DNA of 64,000 nucleotides from Hungatella_A sp034142505 (lineage in GTDB: Bacteria > Bacillota > Clostridia > Lachnospirales > Lachnospiraceae), in the NCBI GenBank assembly GCA_034142505.1, contig JAWZDV010000022.1:103732-167731 (forward strand), written 5' to 3'. A program made the position numbers and the translations under genes. Under the pieces are notes generated by a model. The model was not told where the DNA came from, made no database searches, and was given only the letters and a program-made list of their open reading frames with translations. Each line of letters opens with the position of its first letter. Position 1 is the first letter of the stretch. Below, piece after piece: positions 36,017 to 44,171 of the stretch.

Positions 36017-36727
36017 ATGTTAATAAAAATATGGAAAACGGTAACCGCTATATGCGTTTGCAGCTTTATCTTAAACGCCGCACCGGACAATACATATGCA
36101 GCCGTAACGGAAAACGAATGTGTCAGTGTGGAAACCAGCTCTTCCTACTTAGTAAAAATAGACGCCCCCTCCGCCAAATTATACGCCGCCCGCAGCACCA
36201 ATGCCGCCGTATCGGGAACCGCAAAGCGGGGCCAGACCTACGACGTCATCTCCTACCAGAACGGATGGGTGAAGTTAAACACCGGCTCCGCCACAGGCTA
36301 TTTAAAAGTAGCCGGCCAGGCCACCGTAGTGGAAACCGCAAAAGAAAAAGTGGATGAAGAAGCAGCGCTAAGATCCCATATTGTGGATTATGCCCTCCAA
36401 TTCGTAGGAAATCCCTATGTTTACGGCGGAACAGACCCCAATACCGGCGCCGACTGCTCCGGTTTCACCTCCTATGTGCTGCGCCACGCGGCAGGGGTAT
36501 CCCTAAGCCATAGCTCCACAGCCCAGTCCGGCGAGGGGAAAGCCGTGTCCGTTGAGGACATGAAACCGGGCGATTTACTGTTTTACGGCAATGGCTTCCG
36601 CATCAACCATGTGGCCCTCTACGCCGGAAACGGCCAGGTGGTCCACGCGTCCTCCAAGAAAACCGGGATCAAAACATCCCCGTGGAATTACCGGACGCCG
36701 GTCAAAATTGTAAATGTATTGCCGTAG
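36017..36727 (+). CDS. Secreted SH3-NlpC/P60 peptidoglycan hydrolase, copy A
   Basis: A 236-residue secreted protein: signal peptide to about residue 28, a bacterial SH3 domain (about 42-98) and a C-terminal NlpC/P60 cysteine peptidase domain. The catalytic Cys is in GADCSGF, the His in INHVALY, and VVHASS closes the active site. Enzymes of this family cleave gamma-D-Glu-diaminopimelate bonds in cell-wall peptides. ATG 36017 sits eight bases after AGGAG. It is paralogous to the next gene, with the same domain order, so the pair arose by duplication. Confidence 0.92.
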   Translation: MLIKIWKTVTAICVCSFILNAAPDNTYAAVTENECVSVETSSSYLVKIDAPSAKLYAARSTNAAVSGTAKRGQTYDVISYQNGWVKLNTGSATGYLKVAGQATVVETAKEKVDEEAALRSHIVDYALQFVGNPYVYGGTDPNTGADCSGFTSYVLRHAAGVSLSHSSTAQSGEGKAVSVEDMKPGDLLFYGNGFRINHVALYAGNGQVVHASSKKTGIKTSPWNYRTPVKIVNVLP

Positions 36728-36763
36728 GTTTTTGGCGGTTTTGAGATTTTTTAGAGAAAAGGG

Positions 36764-36792
36764 TTGACTATTAGGTGGAAGTGGACTATAAT
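36764..36792 (+). promoter_or_regulatory. Sigma-A promoter of the second NlpC/P60 gene
   Basis: TTGACT (36764-36769) and TATAAT (36787-36792) with a 17-base spacer. The leader downstream contains TTTAACATTTTCGTAA, which resembles TTTAACATATTTGTAA upstream of the first copy (about 35947). Confidence 0.8.
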
Positions 36793-36860
36793 ACGATTTG
36801 TAACAAAATTTAACATTTTCGTAATACTTACGACAAAGACGTAATGTTAGGAGCAAACAG

Positions 36861-37607
36861 ATGAATCTTAAAAAATCAATTTACGGTATCGCAGCATTTG
36901 CAGCATGTGGCATTTTCGCAATGAGCAATCCCATGGAGGCAAAAGCTTCTACAACAATTGCAGGTCCAGGAATGGAAGGCGGTTCCTACGTAGCTACCGT
37001 AAATGCAACCACTGTAAATATAAACGCATCTCAGGACAGCGATGTCGTGATTGCACAGGCAACACAGGGAATGTCATTCAATGTATTGGAAGATATGGGA
37101 GACGGATGGCTGAAGATCAAAGTCGGAAGCGCGGAAGGATATATCCCATTTGACGAAAGTATCAGCCTTCAGGAAGAGATGGAGGCCAGTGACGACGAAG
37201 AAAGCCTTGCGGTCAACATGAACGGCATTGAGGTGACCACAGAGCAGAGACAGAATCTGGTTAACTACGCATTACAGTTTGTCGGCGGCAGATACAAATA
37301 CGGCGGCAGCGATCCTCATACAGGAGTTGACTGTTCCGGCTTTACCCGTTACGTCATGGCGAATGGCGCGGGTATCAACATGAATCGTTCTTCAACCGCA
37401 CAGTCTACCCAGGGCGTATCCATCGCACTGGAGCAGATCAGACCAGGCGATTTGATCTTCTACGGAAATGGAAGCAGAATCAACCATGTAGCGATGTACA
37501 TCGGCAACGGCCAGATTGTACATGCTTCCACTTATAAAACAGGAATTAAAGTTTCCAACTGGCTGTATCGCGCGCCGGTGAAGGTTGTCAACGTGCTTGG
37601 CGATTGA
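36861..37607 (+). CDS. Secreted SH3-NlpC/P60 peptidoglycan hydrolase, copy B
   Basis: A 248-residue secreted protein with a signal peptide (residues 1-29, ending in AKA), an SH3 domain (about 42-98) and an NlpC/P60 domain from about 128. The catalytic Cys lies in GVDCSGF, the His in INHVAMY, with IVHAST nearby. It has its own promoter behind copy A. It probably remodels or splits peptidoglycan; specificity for murein peptides is a family-level inference. Confidence 0.92.
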   Translation: MNLKKSIYGIAAFAACGIFAMSNPMEAKASTTIAGPGMEGGSYVATVNATTVNINASQDSDVVIAQATQGMSFNVLEDMGDGWLKIKVGSAEGYIPFDESISLQEEMEASDDEESLAVNMNGIEVTTEQRQNLVNYALQFVGGRYKYGGSDPHTGVDCSGFTRYVMANGAGINMNRSSTAQSTQGVSIALEQIRPGDLIFYGNGSRINHVAMYIGNGQIVHASTYKTGIKVSNWLYRAPVKVVNVLGD

Positions 37608-37651
37608 TTTTAGGAAACTTTATATATAAGGATAAAAGGATTACAGGATAG

Positions 37652-37691
37652 AAGCCCCGGCGGCGCAGAGGATGCGCAGCCGGGGTTTTGC
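37652..37691 (+). terminator. Terminator after the second NlpC/P60 gene
   Basis: AAGCCCCGGC pairs with GCCGGGGTTT, with an inner GCGC/GCGC stem, and ends in TTTT. Confidence 0.8.
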
Positions 37692-37834
37692 CATGCCCGA
37701 AACTTTTTCCTGATTTTAACAAAGTTCCCTTTCTGGATTTAACATTGCTCCGCTACTATAAAAACTGTCTGGTGCCCTGAAGGCGAATAGGGAGCCGGCA
37801 GTTCTTAGTTTAGGATGGATAAAGGAGAATGTTT

Positions 37835-38935
37835 ATGAAGAAATCATGTGTGAGTGGATTACTGGCTATGAGTGTGACGGCAGCGCTGCTGTCAGGATGT
37901 GCAAAGAGCGCGGCAGCGGAACAGGTAGATTACAACAGCAAGGGTTTGGATGCCATCGTGGCGGATGCCAAAAAAGAGGGCAGGGTAAATTCCGTGGCAA
38001 TGCCGGATACCTGGGCCAACTGGATCGCAACCTGGCAGGGACTCCAGAATGAGTACGGCATTGCCCATGAAGATTTGGATATGAGTTCTTCCGAGGAGAT
38101 CGCGCTGTTCAAGGAGGAAGGAAAAGACGGAACCAAGGATATCGGAGACGTGGGACAGCAGTGGGGGCCTGTTGCGGAGTCGGAGGGAGTGACATTAAAA
38201 TACAAGACCTCTTACTGGGATGAGATTCCATCCTGGGCGAAGGATGAGGACGGCGACTGGATCGTGTGTTATGTAGGAACCATTTCTATTATTACCAACA
38301 ACGCGCTGGTGGAGAACGCGCCACAGAGCTTCCAGGATATTCTGGAGGGGGATTACAAGGTGACGATCGGTGATGTATCTTCCGCTTCCCAGGCCCAGCA
38401 CGCGATTCTGGCTACGGCCTATGCCATGGGCGGAGACATGGACAATTTAACACCGGCCTATGACTTTTGGTCAACCCTGGCGAAAGAGGGGAGAATTGAT
38501 ACCGGTGATACCAGCACAGCCAGAATTGAATCCGGTGAGATTGCGGTGGGCCTGTTCTGGGATTACAACGCACTGAACTACCGCGACAATGCCGTGTCCA
38601 ACAATCCGAACGCTTCCTTCACCGTATGTGTGCCGTCTGACGGCAGCGTGCAGAGCGGGTATGCCTCCATCATCAATGTCAATGCCCCGAATCCCAACGC
38701 GGCATGTCTGGCGAGAGAGTATATCTTAAGCGACCAGGGGCAGATCAATCTGGCGGTTGGCTATGCGACTCCGATCCGCAGCAGTGTGGAGCTTCCGGCT
38801 GAGGTGCAGGAAAAGAGAATCGACCAGAGCCAGTACGCAAGCGCCCATGCCATTGAAGACTTTGAAAAATGGACCAGCGTCTGCCAGGACATCATTACAT
38901 ATTGGGAAGAAAATATCATCCCGGCCATTCAATAA
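37835..38935 (+). CDS. ABC transporter substrate-binding lipoprotein (iron/polyamine/phosphonate-like)
   Basis: A 366-residue lipoprotein with lipobox LLSGC (Cys22). The mature protein fits the family 1 binding proteins of the PotD/FbpA/PhnS class (segments WQGLQNEYGI, GDVGQQWGPVAESEG, VCYVGTISIITN). ATG 37835 is preferred to 37829 because GGAG would be too close to the latter. It leads a complete importer operon: two permeases, an ATPase and a PHP-domain hydrolase. The linked hydrolase suggests a phosphorus-containing ligand, but no ligand can be read from the sequence. Confidence 0.9.
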   Translation: MKKSCVSGLLAMSVTAALLSGCAKSAAAEQVDYNSKGLDAIVADAKKEGRVNSVAMPDTWANWIATWQGLQNEYGIAHEDLDMSSSEEIALFKEEGKDGTKDIGDVGQQWGPVAESEGVTLKYKTSYWDEIPSWAKDEDGDWIVCYVGTISIITNNALVENAPQSFQDILEGDYKVTIGDVSSASQAQHAILATAYAMGGDMDNLTPAYDFWSTLAKEGRIDTGDTSTARIESGEIAVGLFWDYNALNYRDNAVSNNPNASFTVCVPSDGSVQSGYASIINVNAPNPNAACLAREYILSDQGQINLAVGYATPIRSSVELPAEVQEKRIDQSQYASAHAIEDFEKWTSVCQDIITYWEENIIPAIQ

Positions 38936-38995
38936 CGTTTAAGAAAGCAGGGGCGGGCATGTGAATAACATGCCTGTTCCATTAGGGAAATGAAT

Positions 38996-39841
38996 ATGAA
39001 GAGAAAGAAACAAACGTGGAAGAACTGTCTGGTGCTTCTGCCTTTTGCGATTGTAGTGTGTCTCTACGAGCTGCTTCCGCTGCTTCAGCTGGCTTTAAAC
39101 AGCTTTCAGGATGAGAAAACCGGGGCATGGTCGCTTAGCAATTATGGGAAAATCTTTTCCACACCGCTCTATCAGGCGTCGATGGTGAACAGTATCCGCA
39201 TCAGCCTGATTTCCGCGCTGGTGGGAATCTGCGTGGCGTTTATCGCGGCAAAATCCTATCACGACGCGGGAGAGAAATTCCAAAACTTTTTTACCATGGT
39301 GTTAAATATGACATCCAACTTCTCCGGGGTGCCGCTGACCTTTGGATTCATGATCCTTCTGGGAAATACCGGCGTGCTGACGCTGGCAGCCCGGAAATTG
39401 GGGCTTATGCAGGATTTTAACCTGTACAGTGGAAACGGACTGACATTAATTTATATCTATTTCCAGATTCCGCTGGCCACGCTGCTGCTGATTCCGGCGT
39501 TTCTGGGGATTAAGAAGGAGTGGCGGGAGGCTGCGGTTCTGCTTCGGTGCGGGTCACTCCGCTACTGGTTTCTGATTGGGATTCCCAACCTGCTTGCCAG
39601 TCTGTTTGGGACACTCAGCGTTCTTTTTTCCAATGCGTTGGCGGCCTATGCCACGGCTTACGCGCTGCTGCTTTCCAACTACGCGCTGCTGCCGCTTCAG
39701 ATTTCCTCCAAATTCAAGGGGGACGTGCGGATCAACAAAGAACTGGGCGGGGCGCTGTCGGTGGTGATGATCTGCCTGATGGTGGCGGCCACGCTGTTTA
39801 ACAACTATCTGACGAAGAAACATGCGAAGGGGGCGGCGTAG
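38996..39841 (+). CDS. ABC transporter permease (PotB/FbpB-like), first subunit
   Basis: A 281-residue inner-membrane permease with six hydrophobic segments and an EAA-like loop EWREAAVLLRCGSLRYWFLI near residue 175. ATG 38996 has AGGG eight bases upstream; the ATG at 38990 is too close to it. A small hairpin GGCATGT/ACATGCC lies in the 60-base gap before it and may stabilise the binding-protein mRNA. Its end overlaps the possible upstream start of the next permease. Confidence 0.9.
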   Translation: MKRKKQTWKNCLVLLPFAIVVCLYELLPLLQLALNSFQDEKTGAWSLSNYGKIFSTPLYQASMVNSIRISLISALVGICVAFIAAKSYHDAGEKFQNFFTMVLNMTSNFSGVPLTFGFMILLGNTGVLTLAARKLGLMQDFNLYSGNGLTLIYIYFQIPLATLLLIPAFLGIKKEWREAAVLLRCGSLRYWFLIGIPNLLASLFGTLSVLFSNALAAYATAYALLLSNYALLPLQISSKFKGDVRINKELGGALSVVMICLMVAATLFNNYLTKKHAKGAA

Positions 39842-39842
39842 G

Positions 39843-40637
39843 ATGAAAAAATCGAGAAAGCTTCCAAAAGTACTGATTATTTTGATCTCCATATACCTGT
39901 TGCTTCCCTTTGTAGTGACCTTTATTTATTCGCTGTCCACAGAGTGGGTGGGGATAATTCCATCCGGGTTTACGGTGAAGAACTATGTGGAGTTGTTTCG
40001 GGATGCCGAGTTCTGGCTCAGCGTGGGACGGACGCTGGTAATCTGTACCGTGTCGGTGTCAATCTCTATTGGGCTGCTGCTGGGCGTTATGTTCGTGGTG
40101 ACGATGTACGCGCCGTGGCTTGGGAAGTACGTGCAGTTTATCTGTATGGTTCCCTACGCGCTCCAGGGCGTGATTCTGTCCATCAGTATTATCTCCCTGT
40201 TTTCGGGGACGGGGACATTTTTGTCCAACCGGATGCTGATGCTGTTCGGGGCTTACAGCATTATGGTGCTGCCCTACATTTACCAGGGGATTCGGAATAA
40301 CTTGAACGCGATTAACAGTAAAATGCTGGTGGATGCGGCGCAGATGCTGGGAGCGGGCCGGCTGTATGCCTTTTTCCGGGTGGTGATTCCCAATATTATG
40401 CCGGGGGTCATGGTGTCGTCCCTGCTGGCGGTCAGCATTGTGTTCGGTGATTTTGTGCTGGCCAATAATATTGCGGGAAACAATTACCAGAATATCCAGG
40501 TGTATCTGTATGTAAATATGACCAAGTCCAGCAGCAGGGCCAGCGCCATTGTGGTGTTGATCTTTGTGGTGGTGTTTGGCATCACCGGAACCGTATTGTG
40601 GCTGCAGAACAAAGGAAAGAAAGTGGCGGGTAGATAA
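39843..40637 (+). CDS. ABC transporter permease (PotC-like), second subunit
   Basis: A 264-residue permease with six hydrophobic segments; its EAA-like loop reads MLVDAAQMLGAGRLYAFFRV near residue 170. It starts at ATG 39843, two bases after the first permease stop; ATG 39822 is an in-frame alternative inside the previous gene. It pairs with the preceding permease and the following ATPase. Confidence 0.9.
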   Translation: MKKSRKLPKVLIILISIYLLLPFVVTFIYSLSTEWVGIIPSGFTVKNYVELFRDAEFWLSVGRTLVICTVSVSISIGLLLGVMFVVTMYAPWLGKYVQFICMVPYALQGVILSISIISLFSGTGTFLSNRMLMLFGAYSIMVLPYIYQGIRNNLNAINSKMLVDAAQMLGAGRLYAFFRVVIPNIMPGVMVSSLLAVSIVFGDFVLANNIAGNNYQNIQVYLYVNMTKSSSRASAIVVLIFVVVFGITGTVLWLQNKGKKVAGR

Positions 40638-40640
40638 CGT

Positions 40641-41654
40641 ATGGCTTATATAGAATTCAGGAATATAACGAAAGAGTTTGGAGATAACCGGGTGCTGGAC
40701 CAGGTGAATATGGAAGTAAAAAGGGGCGATCTAGTGACCCTTTTGGGACCGTCGGGCTGTGGAAAGAGTACATTGCTTCGCTGTCTGTCCGGCCTGGAAT
40801 CCGTGACAGATGGGCAGATTTTTCTGGACGGGGAAGATATCACGGATACGGCTCCCAGCCTTCGCAATGTCGGCATGGTGTTCCAGCAGTACAGTCTGTT
40901 CCCCAACATGACGGTGGAGCAGAACATCGCCTTCGGCTTGAAAATGAAGAAGACGGCCCCGGAGGTGATGGATGAGAAAGTGCGCGGCGCCATCCGCATG
41001 GTGGAACTGGAGGGAAAGGAGAAAGCTTACCCGGCCAGCTTGTCCGGCGGACAGCAGCAGAGAGTGGCCCTGGCCAGAAGCATTGTCATGGAGCCGAAGG
41101 TGCTTCTTTTAGACGAACCCTTAAGCGCCATCGATGCGAAACTGCGCAAATCCCTCCAGTCCAGCATCCGCCAGATCCACAGAGAGCTGGGGCTGACCAC
41201 CATTTTCGTGACTCACGATCAGGATGAGGCTATGGTCATGTCGGATGTGATTCAGCTGTTTCACGCCGGAAGAATCGAACAGTCGGGAAGCCCTATTTCC
41301 ATGTACACGGAACCCAAGACCAAGTTTGCGGCCGGTTTTATCGGAAATTACAACATCCTGTCGGCCAGCGAATTTATCCGGGTTACGGGGCGGCCCTACG
41401 ATGCGTCGGCGGATGTGGCAATCCGGCCGGAGACCATCAGTGTGTCGAGAACGGCGGCGAATATAGAGAACGCCTATCACTTTGAGGGAATTGTAAAGAA
41501 CAATACCCCAAGGGGAAATGTACTCCGGTATGATCTGGACGTAAACGGAGTGATGCTCCAGGCGGACGTTCTCTTCCGCAGCTTTCAGCTCTATGAAAAC
41601 GGGAGCCGGGTGCAGCTGTCGGTGGAGAACCACAACTGTCTGGCGCTGAAATAG
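40641..41654 (+). CDS. ABC transporter ATP-binding protein (PotA/FbpC type)
   Basis: A 337-residue ATPase. Walker A is GPSGCGKST (Lys42), the Q-loop is in VFQQYSLFPNMTV, the signature is LSGGQQQR and Walker B is VLLLDEPLSAID, followed by the switch His in FVTHDQ. A C-terminal TOBE-like regulatory region (about 240-337) is present. It energises the two permeases just upstream. Unlike the other sugar systems in the window, this transporter has its own dedicated ATPase. Confidence 0.95.
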   Translation: MAYIEFRNITKEFGDNRVLDQVNMEVKRGDLVTLLGPSGCGKSTLLRCLSGLESVTDGQIFLDGEDITDTAPSLRNVGMVFQQYSLFPNMTVEQNIAFGLKMKKTAPEVMDEKVRGAIRMVELEGKEKAYPASLSGGQQQRVALARSIVMEPKVLLLDEPLSAIDAKLRKSLQSSIRQIHRELGLTTIFVTHDQDEAMVMSDVIQLFHAGRIEQSGSPISMYTEPKTKFAAGFIGNYNILSASEFIRVTGRPYDASADVAIRPETISVSRTAANIENAYHFEGIVKNNTPRGNVLRYDLDVNGVMLQADVLFRSFQLYENGSRVQLSVENHNCLALK

Positions 41655-41664
41655 GAGGGTGGCA

Positions 41665-42645
41665 GTGAAAATAGAAGGATTTAAGGGAAATGGAAACTGG
41701 TATAAGGGGAATCTCCACAGCCACACGGTGAATTCCGACGGTATGCTGACACCGGCGGAATCAGTGGAATTGTTCCGGGACCACGGATATCATTTCCTGT
41801 GTCTCAGCGAGCACGATTTGTATACAGACTACCGGAAGGAATTCGACCGGCCTGATTTCATCATACTGCCGGGACTGGAGGCGTCGGCGGTTCTCTTCGA
41901 GAAGGAGGGAAGCATCCGCAAAAAGAAAGTACACCACATCCACGGAATCCTGGGGACGGCGAAGATGCAGCAGGAGGCGGTCCGGCCGCTGTTTCGTCAT
42001 ATGGACCGCCTGGAACCCTCGGTGTATTACGGAGAATGGGATGGAGCCGCTGTGGCTTGGAAGCTGGCGGAGGAGCTGGCTGAGAGAGGATGCATCACCA
42101 CCTACAACCATCCCATCTGGTCCAGAGTGCGGGAGGATGAATTTATCCACACGGAAGGCATATTTGGACTGGAAATCTACAATTATAATACGGTCAATGA
42201 AAGCGGCACCGGATATGATACCACATACTGGGACGTGATGCTTCGGGAGGGCCGCCGGATTCACGGTTTCGCTTCGGACGACAACCACAACGAAGGGCTG
42301 TTTGATGACGCCTGCGGCGGTTATATCTGGGTTAAGGCGGACGGATTGTCCCACGATCAGATCATAGAAGCGCTGCTGGCCGGCAATTACTATTCATCCT
42401 CAGGACCCGAAATCTATGACTGGGGAGTTTGTGACGGTATGGTTTATGTGGAATGCAGTCCGGTTAACCGGGTGAATGTTGTGGCGGGCGGGTTTGTAAA
42501 CGGAGGCAGGACCGTGATGTGTGACGGCCTGGAGGAGACGATGACCCGGGCGGAATACCGGTTGAATGGTGATGAGACCTATGTGCGAGTGGAATGCATC
42601 GATGCAAATGGCAAAACGGCATGGACCAACGCCATATTTTTGTAG
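41665..42645 (+). CDS. PHP-domain hydrolase (CehA/McbA-like)
   Basis: A 326-residue cytosolic protein of the polymerase-and-histidinol-phosphatase superfamily. It shows the metal motif HSHTVNSDG near the N-terminus, LSEHDLYTDY, and distal histidines in TYNHPIWS and FASDDNHNE. Members hydrolyse phosphoesters or carbamates. GTG 41665 lies six bases after GGAGGG; GTG 41659 is an alternative. It directly follows the ATPase gene, so it probably processes the imported compound. A C-terminal beta-rich part (from about 260) matches no domain that I can name. Confidence 0.85.
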   Translation: MKIEGFKGNGNWYKGNLHSHTVNSDGMLTPAESVELFRDHGYHFLCLSEHDLYTDYRKEFDRPDFIILPGLEASAVLFEKEGSIRKKKVHHIHGILGTAKMQQEAVRPLFRHMDRLEPSVYYGEWDGAAVAWKLAEELAERGCITTYNHPIWSRVREDEFIHTEGIFGLEIYNYNTVNESGTGYDTTYWDVMLREGRRIHGFASDDNHNEGLFDDACGGYIWVKADGLSHDQIIEALLAGNYYSSSGPEIYDWGVCDGMVYVECSPVNRVNVVAGGFVNGGRTVMCDGLEETMTRAEYRLNGDETYVRVECIDANGKTAWTNAIFL

Positions 42646-42664
42646 AATCTGGCTTATAAAAGTG

Positions 42665-42699
42665 AAAAGCCTGGCAGGGGAGCTGCCAGGCTTTTCTTG
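42665..42699 (+). terminator. Terminator of the ABC-PHP operon
   Basis: AAAAGCCTGGCAG pairs with CTGCCAGGCTTTT around GGGAG, followed by CTTG. Confidence 0.85.
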
Positions 42700-42867
42700 A
42701 GGGGAGTATCAATCTCTAATAAGGATTAATGGCGGGCTTTAAGGGAAGCCCATACTCCATGTCTATTATAATATATTAATGTAAAAAAAGAAAGAATAAA
42801 ATTGAAAATAACAGACATACTATCCCTGTAACAAAAAACAGACTTTAGAGTCCAGGAGGTAATGAAT

Positions 42868-43086
42868 ATGTCCAGAAATAATTATAATGACATGGAAGAC
42901 ACAAAGAGATGTCAGAACAGCAATCAGAACAACAGCCAGAACAGCAATCAGAACAACAGCCAGAACAGCAATCAGAACAACAACCAGAACAACAACCAGA
43001 ACAGCAGCAGAAACAATAGCCAGAACAGCAATCAGAACAACAACCAGAACAGCAGCAGAAACAACAGCCAGGATAACAACCGTTAG
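42868..43086 (+). CDS. Small Asn/Gln-rich repeat protein
   Basis: A 72-residue protein that is almost wholly Asn, Gln and Ser after a short N-terminus (MSRNNYNDMEDTKRC). The body is a tandem array of eight-residue units QNSNQNNS with variants QNSNQNNN and QNSSRNNS and one half unit. It is a real gene: AGGAGG lies eight bases before ATG 42868 and a terminator follows the stop. It has no signal peptide or hydrophobic segment. One Cys precedes the repeats. Function unknown; low-complexity N/Q composition suggests a disordered or self-assembling protein, for example in a spore or cell surface layer, but this is speculation. Confidence 0.75.
   Translation: MSRNNYNDMEDTKRCQNSNQNNSQNSNQNNSQNSNQNNNQNNNQNSSRNNSQNSNQNNNQNSSRNNSQDNNR
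42913..43068 (+). repeat. 24-bp coding tandem repeat
   Basis: Six full units and one 12-bp half unit of the CAGAACAGCAATCAGAACAA type (24 bases) lie head to tail within the Asn/Gln-rich gene. Confidence 0.85.
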
Positions 43087-43102
43087 TTGTCAGTACTGGC
43101 AG

Positions 43103-43132
43103 AGCCGTCCTATGATCATAGGGCGGCTTTTT
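43103..43132 (+). terminator. Terminator after the Asn/Gln-rich gene
   Basis: AGCCGTCCTAT pairs with ATAGGGCGGCT and is followed by TTTT. Confidence 0.8.
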
Positions 43133-43180
43133 ACATATACTAATATAGATAACTGTCATAGAAAGGACAGGTGGGGATAG

Positions 43181-43504
43181 ATGATGTATCAGACAATTAC
43201 CATGAGACAGCTGGAAACGATGCTTGACAGCGGAAAGGAACTGTTTTTACTGGATGTAAGGAACCGGGCTTCCTATGAAATGTGCCATATTGACGGGGCG
43301 GTGAATATCCCATACAACGAGCTGGACCAGGAACTTTCGTCTCTGCCGAAGGATCAGACGATCGTCTGCTACTGCGCCAGAGGCGGACAAAGCATGCTTG
43401 CCTGCAATCATTTGAGTGAAATGGGTTATTCTGTGGTAAATACAGGAGGTGGATTGTCCTCTTACCGGGGGAAATATCTGGTGAAAGGGCAGAATCAACA
43501 TTGA
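43181..43504 (+). CDS. Rhodanese-like domain protein
   Basis: A 107-residue single-domain rhodanese. The fold motifs LLDVRNRASYEMCHIDGAVNIP and the active-site loop CYCARGGQS are present, with the catalytic Cys at the loop start (about residue 66). It may carry persulfide sulfur or act in sulfur relay. It is small and cytosolic. ATG 43184 is an equally good start. Confidence 0.88.
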   Translation: MMYQTITMRQLETMLDSGKELFLLDVRNRASYEMCHIDGAVNIPYNELDQELSSLPKDQTIVCYCARGGQSMLACNHLSEMGYSVVNTGGGLSSYRGKYLVKGQNQH

Positions 43505-43590
43505 CAGAAGGTGGTATATGGCCTTAAAATAGTAATGTTAAGTTCAAAATAGGATTACTATGCCAAAATGTGCGAAGGAGGAATGAACTT

Positions 43591-44133
43591 ATGAAATATA
43601 TGTTTGCATCAGACATTCATGGTTCTGCATTTTATTGCAGGAAAATGCTTGAGATATATAGACAGTCGGGAGCCGGACGGCTGATTCTGCTGGGAGATAT
43701 TCTGTATCACGGTCCGAGAAATGATCTTCCGGAGGAATACGCGCCGAAGCTGGTGACGGAGATGCTCAATGAATACAAAGACCAGCTCTATGTAGTCCGC
43801 GGAAACTGTGACGCCGAGGTGGACCAGATGGTGCTGGAATTCCCGATCATGGCGGATTACGCGCTGTTAGAATTAAACGGAAAGACATTTTATGCCACAC
43901 ACGGGCACATTTACAATCAGGACTGTCTTCCTCCGATGCAGGCCGGGGATATCCTGATCCATGGACATACGCATCTGCCGGTGGCGGAGAAGATGGGGGA
44001 TCGGTTTTTGCTGAATCCCGGTTCCACGTCGCTTCCAAAGGGCGGGAATCCAAACAGCTATGGGATGCTTGATGGGGAGACATTTACCATTTATGATTTT
44101 GATGGAAATCAGGTGAAAGAGATCACGCTGTAA
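43591..44133 (+). CDS. YfcE-type metallophosphodiesterase
   Basis: A 180-residue calcineurin-like phosphoesterase with all metal motifs: SDIHGS, GDILYHGPRND, GNCDAEVD, THGHIYN and GHTH. E. coli YfcE hydrolyses artificial phosphodiesters and its natural substrate is unclear. ATG 43591 follows AGGAGG; the longer frame from 43570 is rejected. It is followed 38 bases later by the methyltransferase gene. A second gene of this family is at 47382. Confidence 0.92.
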   Translation: MKYMFASDIHGSAFYCRKMLEIYRQSGAGRLILLGDILYHGPRNDLPEEYAPKLVTEMLNEYKDQLYVVRGNCDAEVDQMVLEFPIMADYALLELNGKTFYATHGHIYNQDCLPPMQAGDILIHGHTHLPVAEKMGDRFLLNPGSTSLPKGGNPNSYGMLDGETFTIYDFDGNQVKEITL

Positions 44134-44171
44134 CAGGATACAGGGCGGATGGAAAGTGAAGGAACAGAAAT

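Noticed and set aside
42913..43068. A CRISPR-like repeat array
   Set aside because: The 24-bp units are contiguous without spacers and lie in frame within a coding sequence, so this is a coding tandem repeat.
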